A stretch of 14,440 nt of DNA from Bacillota bacterium (GTDB taxonomy: Bacteria > Bacillota > Clostridia > Lachnospirales > Lachnospiraceae). This document shows, piece after piece, positions 1 through 4,660 of the stretch (positions are counted from its first letter, which is position 1; each line of letters starts with the position of its first letter). Below the pieces are notes generated by a model. It did not search any database. It had not been told where the DNA came from and saw only the letters and a list, made by a program, of their open reading frames with translations. The stretch is from NCBI GenBank assembly GCA_023436065.1, contig JAEZKU010000052.1:1-14440 (forward strand). Reading direction: 5' to 3'. Position numbers and translations under genes: made by a program.

Positions 1-243
1 CAATTTTTAAGAATTGCAAGCTGTTAGTCTTTACTGTTTTTGTGGTGTATCAATACTTTCATACTGATACGGTTCGTCGACATATCATTTCTGATACATC
101 TAATGAAAATCTATTTTTGGAGCTCATTGTGACAAACATTCTTGCCAGAATGTCTCCATATTTTTAGAATTTTCAGGGTTGTTTCACTGTTCAATTATCA
201 AGGTTCATTGTGCTTCTGCGTTTTATTCTCTGGCGCGTCAGCA
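1..243 (-). other. Leader region of a ribosomal RNA operon (16S gene lies beyond the left edge)
   Basis: Downstream of the strong promoter at 250-278, the minus strand carries a non-coding, A/T-rich transcript that runs off the window. At 188-207 it contains a motif of the type TTGATAATTGAACA. This resembles the conserved TTTGAAAACTNAACA leader element found ahead of 16S rRNA genes in Bacillus and clostridia, thought to act in antitermination or pre-rRNA processing. A 7-bp hairpin (ACATTCT/AGAATGT) lies at 136-153. No open reading frame of note is present. The 16S start (GAGTTTGATCCTGGCTCAG) is not in the window, so the rRNA assignment rests on the promoter and leader motif only. Confidence 0.7.
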
Positions 244-249
244 AAATTA

Positions 250-278
250 ATGATAACACATGCATATACCTTTGTCAA
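250..278 (-). promoter_or_regulatory. Strong sigma-A promoter, probably rrn P1
   Basis: Minus strand: -35 TTGACA at 273-278, a 17-nt spacer, and -10 TATCAT at 250-255. The start site is expected near 243-247. Immediately upstream (279-320) are A and T tracts that look like an UP element. The consensus -35, ideal spacing, UP-like tracts and downstream rRNA-leader motif together point to a stable-RNA promoter. Confidence 0.82.
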
Positions 279-336
279 CAACTTTTTGGTTTAAATTTTT
301 CTTTTTTTTAAAACAATTTATTAAACTTATACAATG

Positions 337-352
337 CCCGTTTTCAAACAGG
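337..352 (-). terminator. Weak hairpin after the redox operon, possible terminator
   Basis: On the minus strand CCTGTT-TGAA-AACGGG can form a 6-bp stem with one G-U pair, about 60 nt after the stop of the Fe-S protein gene. No T-run follows directly; the nearest is about 30 nt on (TTGTTTT). It may be a poor terminator. No better one lies before the rRNA promoter, so read-through into the rRNA operon is possible. The rest of 279-412 shows only A/T-rich spacer. Confidence 0.25.
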
Positions 353-412
353 TGATAAGCTATCTATCGCACATTATTTACATCTTTGAGCTATATTATG
401 TAAGGTTGCTTT

Positions 413-1123
413 TTATACAGATGCATTATATTCTCTAAAATATCTTTGGGTGAAGGGGCAGACCAGAAAACATTTTCCGCACAATGAAATCTCACGCCTG
501 ATCCTGCTCCAGGACAGTTCTCTTGCCTTGGCCCTGCACTTTACAGGATCTAAAAGCTCATCCCTGCCTGTCTTCACACTCCAACTCATACCCTTTAATG
601 CTCCGGCGGGGCATTCTTCCATACATTTTCTGCAGCCTTTACAATTCGATTCGTCTACAGGGGTATCAGCTGTAAGCGGAGCATTCGTTAATATAGTAGA
701 AATTCTGATGGCACTTCCGTACTTATTTGTGATCAGTATCGCATTCTTACCGATCCAACCCATACCGGCTCTGGTTGCTACCGTCTTATGTGGGAGGATG
801 GAATCATATTTTGTCTCCACTTTGGCGACCTCTTCTATGGTCTGTGCTATCGCATCATAGCCAATCCTTTTCAGATAATCAGCTCCCTCGGTAATGATGG
901 AATCAAGCTTATCGTTAATTCTCATATATGCCCGGTAATAATCCTCCGTAGGTCCTTCCTCTATTCCCTGTAAATCCTGCGGGAGATAAGCAATTGCAAT
1001 AGAGATACCAAAAGGCATGTTTTTTCTGTCTTTTGCAGGAACCATTGACAAATCACCAATTCCCACCATATCTGCGCCAAGACCCAACAGCTGCTTTTTT
1101 ATTTCTTCAGATAAATTATTCAT
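413..1123 (-). CDS. QueG-like iron-sulfur protein with a double [4Fe-4S] cluster domain
   Basis: A 236-residue soluble protein. The middle region (about 105-150), with the stretch RAGMGWIGKN at 118-127, matches the core of epoxyqueuosine reductase (QueG) and related corrinoid/Fe-S reductases. Two ferredoxin-type cysteine sets follow: C161, C164, C167, C171 and C196, C215, C218, C222, enough for two [4Fe-4S] clusters. True QueG is normally over 300 residues and has a C-terminal HEAT-type domain, absent here, so this is a short paralogue rather than the tRNA-modifying enzyme. No signal peptide or membrane segment is seen. The start is supported by GGGAGG eight bases upstream. It is third in an operon with a flavodoxin and an FMN-binding protein, 92 nt after the latter. 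By inference it is a terminal reductase or electron carrier fed by the flavoproteins; its substrate cannot be read from the sequence. Confidence 0.82.
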   Translation of the reverse strand: MNNLSEEIKKQLLGLGADMVGIGDLSMVPAKDRKNMPFGISIAIAYLPQDLQGIEEGPTEDYYRAYMRINDKLDSIITEGADYLKRIGYDAIAQTIEEVAKVETKYDSILPHKTVATRAGMGWIGKNAILITNKYGSAIRISTILTNAPLTADTPVDESNCKGCRKCMEECPAGALKGMSWSVKTGRDELLDPVKCRAKARELSWSRIRREISLCGKCFLVCPFTQRYFREYNASV

Positions 1124-1170
1124 ATGATTATCCTCCCTCTGATCAAATGATGCTTACCTTCATTATTCCC

Positions 1171-1191
1171 ATATGATGGAATTTATCATAT
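1171..1191 (-). other. Intercistronic hairpin in the redox operon
   Basis: A perfect 7-bp inverted repeat, ATATGAT/ATCATAT with a 7-nt loop, lies in the 92-nt gap between the FMN-binding gene and the Fe-S gene. No T-run follows, so it is not a typical terminator. It could stabilise or mark a processing point in the mRNA. Confidence 0.35.
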
Positions 1192-1215
1192 CACACTCAT
1201 GGTTTATAGTACAGA

Positions 1216-1638
1216 TTATTTCTTAACTTCGGACTGTTTTAATGCATTTTCAACTGCCTTCAGATATGCTTTGCAATCGGCTGTAGCACCGGATACAATA
1301 TCTACCTCTGTTGATTGTTTTGATAATATTCTCTGTGTCATTGTGTCAATCGTCTCTTGTTTTGCAAATATCTGTGGCTTTAGAATGCGGATATTCTCTA
1401 TTTTATTAGCCTTAACAGTAACCTCCACCGTATTGCTCCATCGAAGGCCCTGATAGCTGCCGATATAGATACCGTCCTCAGCCGGCAGAATCTGCGTATC
1501 TCCCGTTGAAAGTCGGAGTGTTTTTTCCTTTCCCAGCAAAATAAAAGCCATGAATCCTGCAATCACAAGTATCAGCATTATGAATATATATAATAATCCT
1601 CTTTTAATAATCTTACCTATACCCTTCGTACTTGCCAT
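1216..1638 (-). CDS. Membrane-anchored FMN-binding domain protein
   Basis: A 140-residue protein with a short basic N-terminus (about 1-13), one hydrophobic helix (about 14-36), and an FMN_bind-type domain (about 54-133). The motif D113-IV-SGAT119 matches the site where FMN is covalently attached to threonine by the flavin transferase ApbE in NqrC/RnfG-like proteins, so T119 is the probable flavinylation site. The positive-inside rule places the domain outside the membrane. The gene starts 12 nt after the flavodoxin stop, with GGAG and AAGGA sequences just upstream, so the two are co-transcribed and probably translationally coupled. The likely role is passing electrons across or at the outer face of the membrane. 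No ApbE gene is in the window, so modification would depend on an enzyme encoded elsewhere. Confidence 0.82.
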   Translation of the reverse strand: MASTKGIGKIIKRGLLYIFIMLILVIAGFMAFILLGKEKTLRLSTGDTQILPAEDGIYIGSYQGLRWSNTVEVTVKANKIENIRILKPQIFAKQETIDTMTQRILSKQSTEVDIVSGATADCKAYLKAVENALKQSEVKK

Positions 1639-1650
1639 GTTATCCTTCTC

Positions 1651-2181
1651 CTAACTCATTATTTTCATAATTTCATTACTAAATTCCTTTATCCTACCGT
1701 GATCGATACCCGTAGCTGGCCCATGCTGCTTTACATACTCCCGCATTGCAAAACGTGCAAATGCATTCATTCGATCTTCTCTGATCTCTCCGCCTAAGTG
1801 ACGGTAAAGCATCACTTTATGTGTAATCTCCTTAGGCAAATTATTCCATATATATTTCTTATCTTCTGTTTCTGATCCAATCCCGCAGCTGTAAAGGACC
1901 AAGCTTTTTTGTATCAGCTTCTCAAGGAATTTCTTACAGAACAGCTTGATCTCCTTCATTGGACTTCCCATATACATAGCAGTTCCGATGATAACCATTC
2001 CATATGTGTCCCAGTTCAGTCCATCTGGTTTGACACTAACCTGTACCGCCTTCTCTCCATCAAGTAATTCGGCCCTGCAATTATAAAGGTCACAAGGTAT
2101 AGATAAATACTTTGTTATTTCTGTTGCGGTATCCTGTGTTGTACCTGTTTTTGATGCGTATACAAGTAATATTCTTTTCAT
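1651..2181 (-). CDS. Flavodoxin-like protein (HemG/flavodoxin_5 type)
   Basis: A 176-residue cytosolic flavoprotein and first gene of the operon. The N-terminus has a beta strand followed by the FMN phosphate loop ASKTGTTQDTA (residues 9-19). GTAMYMGSPMKE (about 66-77) is the second flavin-contact loop. Length and the C-terminal half (RFAMREYVKQHGP) fit the flavodoxin-domain group that includes HemG-type protoporphyrinogen oxidases rather than short electron-transfer flavodoxins. No haem-synthesis gene is nearby, so a haem role is not supported. The start is fixed by AAGGAGG at 2190-2196, eight bases before ATG. Transcription is from the promoter at 2214-2243, overlapped by two operator palindromes. 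The inferred role is electron donor or quinone/flavin reductase for the two downstream redox proteins. Confidence 0.85.
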   Translation of the reverse strand: MKRILLVYASKTGTTQDTATEITKYLSIPCDLYNCRAELLDGEKAVQVSVKPDGLNWDTYGMVIIGTAMYMGSPMKEIKLFCKKFLEKLIQKSLVLYSCGIGSETEDKKYIWNNLPKEITHKVMLYRHLGGEIREDRMNAFARFAMREYVKQHGPATGIDHGRIKEFSNEIMKIMS

Positions 2182-2199
2182 TATTTCTCCCTCCTTAAA

Positions 2200-2212
2200 C
2201 TAACACTGTTAG
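2200..2212. promoter_or_regulatory. TetR operator O1 at the redox-operon start site
   Basis: Perfect palindrome CTAACA-C-TGTTAG. It lies immediately downstream of the operon's -10 box, over the expected transcription start. It also forms one arm of a larger perfect 14-bp inverted repeat with O2 (2199-2235 region, 7-nt centre). Confidence 0.82.
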
Positions 2213-2213
2213 C

Positions 2214-2243
2214 ATTATAGGCTAACAGTGTTAGTTTTGTCAA
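2214..2243 (-). promoter_or_regulatory. Promoter of the flavodoxin-FMN_bind-FeS operon
   Basis: Minus strand: consensus -35 TTGACA at 2238-2243, 18-nt spacer, consensus -10 TATAAT at 2214-2219. Operator O2 fills the spacer and O1 follows the -10, an arrangement expected for tight steric repression of a strong promoter. Confidence 0.88.
2222..2234. promoter_or_regulatory. TetR operator O2 inside the redox-operon promoter
   Basis: Perfect palindrome CTAACA-G-TGTTAG in the -10/-35 spacer. Its centre is 22 bp (about two helical turns) from O1, so two dimers could bind on the same face. Confidence 0.85.
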
Positions 2244-2262
2244 CAACAACTTGATCGGCTCC

Positions 2263-2291
2263 TTGACAAACTAACAATGTTAACCTACACT
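2263..2291 (+). promoter_or_regulatory. Promoter of the TetR-family gene
   Basis: Plus strand: consensus -35 TTGACA at 2263-2268, 17-nt spacer, -10 TACACT at 2286-2291 (4 of 6). It is divergent from the operon promoter. The weaker -10 would make it less active than its partner. Operator O3 occupies the spacer. Confidence 0.8.
2271..2283. promoter_or_regulatory. TetR operator O3 inside the tetR promoter
   Basis: CTAACA-A-TGTTAA, one mismatch from a perfect palindrome and the same half-sites as O1 and O2. Its position in the spacer predicts autorepression. Confidence 0.8.
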
Positions 2292-2320
2292 GATTTATAT
2301 ATTTATCCGGAGGAAATGAT

Positions 2321-2950
2321 ATGAGTCAGATCATAATGAACATGGATGCGGCTACGAATAAAGAGAAAATATTGTATACTGCAATCGAGCTCTTTTCTCA
2401 AAAAGGTTATTCAAGTGTATCGATGCGAGAGATAGCGGGAGTGGTAGGAATAAAGGCTGCTTCCATTTACAATCATTTTAAGAATAAAGAATCCATTCTG
2501 GAGGAAATCATGCTTTTCTTTCGTCAGCAGTTACATGAGCATGTTTATCCCGCCTTTGATATGGGTGACTGTCTGGATATCCGTGAATTTATTCGAAAAA
2601 TAACCACTGCAAACGATACCTTCTTCGCAGATCCTCTTTATTCCAAAATTGGCAGTATCATATTGCAAGAGCAATTTCAGAATGATAAGATACGCCAAAC
2701 GTTACTGGAGGAATTAATTCAGTATCCCAGAGAGAAAATCTCATCCTATTTCGAGCGGTTAATTCGTGCCGGGAAAATGCGTGCTTTGGATCCTATGCTT
2801 GCTGCTAAGGAGTATCATTCCTTTTATATTTCCGAATTTTATGAGAATAGCTTATCCCAGAGTATGGATCATTCATCGATTGAGAAACAAGAGAAAGAGC
2901 GTGAGGAACACCTCAAACTGTTTTTACAGACATGGATCATAGAAAAATAG
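2321..2950 (+). CDS. TetR/AcrR-family transcriptional regulator
   Basis: A 209-residue protein. Residues about 14-60 are a classic TetR DNA-binding domain: helix 1 KEKILYTAIELFSQKGY, then MREIAGVVGI and the recognition helix AASIYNHFKNKESIL. Residues about 70-200 form the variable all-helical ligand and dimer domain; the ligand cannot be predicted. GGAGG at 2309-2313, seven bases before ATG, supports the start. It is the only complete gene on the plus strand, so it runs against the leftward fork. It is divergent from the redox operon and three palindromes lie in the shared 139-bp gap, so it almost certainly represses both itself and the operon. It ends just before a strong bidirectional terminator. 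Confidence 0.93.
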   Translation: MSQIIMNMDAATNKEKILYTAIELFSQKGYSSVSMREIAGVVGIKAASIYNHFKNKESILEEIMLFFRQQLHEHVYPAFDMGDCLDIREFIRKITTANDTFFADPLYSKIGSIILQEQFQNDKIRQTLLEELIQYPREKISSYFERLIRAGKMRALDPMLAAKEYHSFYISEFYENSLSQSMDHSSIEKQEKEREEHLKLFLQTWIIEK

Positions 2951-2955
2951 ACAAC

Positions 2956-2985
2956 AAAAAAGTCCGGATAAACCGGACTTTTTTT
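2956..2985. terminator. Bidirectional intrinsic terminator between tetR and tRNA-Ser
   Basis: GTCCGG-ATAAA-CCGGAC flanked by A6 on the left and T7 on the right. Both strands give a GC-rich stem followed by a U-tract, so it ends the TetR transcript (+) and the tRNA-Ser transcript (-). Confidence 0.93.
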
Positions 2986-2997
2986 ACATCTTATGAA

Positions 2998-3085
2998 CGG
3001 AGAAAGAGGGATTTGAACCCTCGCGCCGGTTGCCCGACCTACACCCTTAGCAGGGGCGCCTCTTCGGCCTCTTGAGTATTTCTCC
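2998..3085 (-). tRNA. tRNA-Ser (anticodon GCT)
   Basis: An 88-nt class II tRNA on the minus strand. Acceptor GGAGAAA/TTTCTCC, D stem CTC/GAG, anticodon stem CGCCC/GGGTG (one G-U) with loop CTGCTAA, so the anticodon is GCT, reading AGC and AGU. The long variable arm GTCGG-GCAA-CCGGC is characteristic of tRNA-Ser. The T arm is GAGGG-TTCAAAT-CCCTC and the discriminator base is G. The 3' CCA is not encoded. It has its own promoter at 3183-3211 and is followed by the terminator at 2956-2985. Confidence 0.96.
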
Positions 3086-3092
3086 AGACTCC

Positions 3093-3108
3093 GAACTTAT
3101 AAAAGTTC
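3093..3108 (-). other. Hairpin in the tRNA-Ser 5' leader
   Basis: A perfect 6-bp inverted repeat GAACTT/AAGTTC with a 4-nt loop, 7 nt upstream of the mature tRNA 5' end. It may influence RNase P recognition or pre-tRNA stability. Confidence 0.35.
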
Positions 3109-3182
3109 TATTTAGTTTTTACTTCCAATCACCATCATCATTGATAATACATACAAATGGTTTTCTCACAGAAGCAAAATCT

Positions 3183-3211
3183 AGTATAGCAAAAGCACTT
3201 CTCTTTGTCAA
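3183..3211 (-). promoter_or_regulatory. Promoter of tRNA-Ser, overlapping the fumarase beta stop codon
   Basis: Minus strand: -35 TTGACA at 3206-3211, 17-nt spacer, -10 TATACT at 3183-3188. The TGA stop of the upstream fumarase gene (3208-3210) lies within the -35 hexamer. The expected start near 3176 gives a pre-tRNA leader of about 90 nt. Confidence 0.88.
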
Positions 3212-3750
3212 CAATTTTGAAGAACTATTTCGTACAAATTCTTTCCTTTCGAATCGATGACTACAAATACAGGAAAGTCTTCGACATACATCTCACGGAT
3301 TGCTTCTGTCCCCAGATCATCGTATGCAATGACCTTGCTTGATTTGATTTTCTTGGAGAGCAAAGCTCCGGCCCCTCCTACGGCAGCAAAATACACAGCT
3401 TTATTCTTAATCATCGAATCGATGACCTCTTTGCTTCGCTTTCCCTTTCCGATCATACCCTTTAAACCATGGTCAAGAAGTAGGGGAGTATATTTATCCA
3501 TACGGCTGCTGGTAGTCGGTCCCGCTGAGCCGATTACCTGCCCTTCCCTTTCAGGAGTCGGACCAAGATAATAGATGATGGTATCCTTCAGCTCAATCGG
3601 GATACTTTCGCCCTTTTGCATCGTTTCATACATTCTCAGATGCGCGGCATCTCTTGCGGAATAAATCGTCCCGGTTATATAGACGTAATCTCCTGCCTGA
3701 AGCTCCTCTGTCTTATCGGCAGTGAGTGGAGTACTTAAGAACCTTTCCAA
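3208..3750 (-). CDS. Class I fumarate hydratase, beta subunit (FumA C-terminal/TtdB family)
   Basis: A 180-residue subunit of the oxygen-sensitive [4Fe-4S] hydro-lyase that interconverts fumarate and malate; L-tartrate dehydratase beta is the close alternative. Family landmarks are ITGTIYSARDAAH (25-37), the substrate-binding stretch GSAGPTTSSRMD (74-85), and the AVGGAGALL region (123-131). Length is normal for the split two-subunit form. The start codon is TTG (3748-3750). It is supported by AAGGAG at 3758-3763 with seven-base spacing, and there is no in-frame ATG at a better place. It lies 24 nt after the alpha-subunit gene, so the two form one unit. In a fermentative anaerobe this pair would serve a partial reductive TCA route or aspartate/fumarate metabolism. 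Confidence 0.92.
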   Translation of the reverse strand: MERFLSTPLTADKTEELQAGDYVYITGTIYSARDAAHLRMYETMQKGESIPIELKDTIIYYLGPTPEREGQVIGSAGPTTSSRMDKYTPLLLDHGLKGMIGKGKRSKEVIDSMIKNKAVYFAAVGGAGALLSKKIKSSKVIAYDDLGTEAIREMYVEDFPVFVVIDSKGKNLYEIVLQNC

Positions 3751-3774
3751 TGGAATTCTCCTTTTCTTTGGTGT

Positions 3775-4617
3775 TTATATTACTCTTCTTACATGACGGT
3801 TTACATGGCAACAAATGTTAACTGCTACCGGAAGCCCTGCAATATGGGTGGGATAGGTTTCAATATTAACCCCAAGTGCGGTTATTTTGCCTCCGAGACC
3901 TCCCGGTCCGATTCCAAGTTGATTAATCTCCAGTAGAAGCTCTTCCTCCATTTTTCTAATATGCTCCAAATGGGATGGTTTATTCATGCTGCGAGTCAAA
4001 GCTTTCTTTGCCAGGACTGCACATTTTTCAAAATCTCCACCAATTCCTACACCGACAACCATCGGAGGACAGGCATTCGGACCTGCCAGCTTCACAGTCT
4101 CCAGTACTGCATGCTTTACTCCTTCTGCTCCGTCGGAGGGCTTCAGCATGATTACCCGACTCATGTTCTCACTTCCAAAGCCCTTCGGTGCAACTGTAAG
4201 CTCCAGCTGATCCCCGGCTACAATTTCATAATGAATGATTCCGGGTGTATTATCCTTCGTATTTATACGGATCAAAGGATCTCCCACGACAGACTTTCGC
4301 AGATAGCCCTCCTCATAACCCTCTCTGATACCTTCATTGATGGCATCCTCAAGATTCATCCCTTCGATATGAACCTCCTGACCCAGCTTTACAAATACAA
4401 CTGCCATGCCGGTATCCTGACAAATCGGAATCTGATCCGACACAGCAATATCCAGATTCTCGCTAAGCTGCCCCAGGATCTGACGCCCGAGCACGGAGGT
4501 CTCCGAAGAAACCGCTCCCCTGACACGCTCTTCTACATCAGAAGCCAACTGATAGTTGGCTTCGATGCACATTTCTTTTATATTTTTTATGATTTCATCT
4601 GTATTGAGAATTCTCAT
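3775..4617 (-). CDS. Class I fumarate hydratase, alpha subunit (FumA N-terminal/TtdA family)
   Basis: A 280-residue catalytic subunit that holds the [4Fe-4S] cluster. With the chosen start, likely cluster cysteines are C66 (in ICQDTG), C183 (in PNACPP) and C269 or C270 (in NICCHVNRH). The glycine-rich GIGPGGLGGKITALG (235-249) is also typical. An ATG at 4629 would add four residues, but its nearest purine-rich stretch is too close. The ATG at 4617 has GAGGA five bases upstream and gives the usual family N-terminus (MRILNTDEIIKN). The gene begins 43 nt after gyrA stops, with no terminator visible between them, so read-through from the gyrase genes is possible. Tartrate dehydratase is the alternative assignment. 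Confidence 0.92.
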   Translation of the reverse strand: MRILNTDEIIKNIKEMCIEANYQLASDVEERVRGAVSSETSVLGRQILGQLSENLDIAVSDQIPICQDTGMAVVFVKLGQEVHIEGMNLEDAINEGIREGYEEGYLRKSVVGDPLIRINTKDNTPGIIHYEIVAGDQLELTVAPKGFGSENMSRVIMLKPSDGAEGVKHAVLETVKLAGPNACPPMVVGVGIGGDFEKCAVLAKKALTRSMNKPSHLEHIRKMEEELLLEINQLGIGPGGLGGKITALGVNIETYPTHIAGLPVAVNICCHVNRHVRRVI

Positions 4618-4660
4618 GCTTTTCCTCATTCCTGTATATGCTTTTTAAGCTAGCATTTAC

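Noticed and set aside
413..1123. Assigning the Fe-S protein as queG (epoxyqueuosine reductase) or as a reductive dehalogenase
   Set aside because: It is too short for QueG and lacks the C-terminal repeat domain. It also has no Tat signal as in RdhA. Only family resemblance is supported.
3961..4653. A 230-codon plus-strand reading frame opposite the fumarase alpha gene
   Set aside because: It is fully antisense to a clear, conserved enzyme gene and has a Cys/His/Ser-rich shadow composition with no recognisable domain. The same applies to the other plus-strand frames opposite gyrA, gyrB, recF, dnaN and dnaA.
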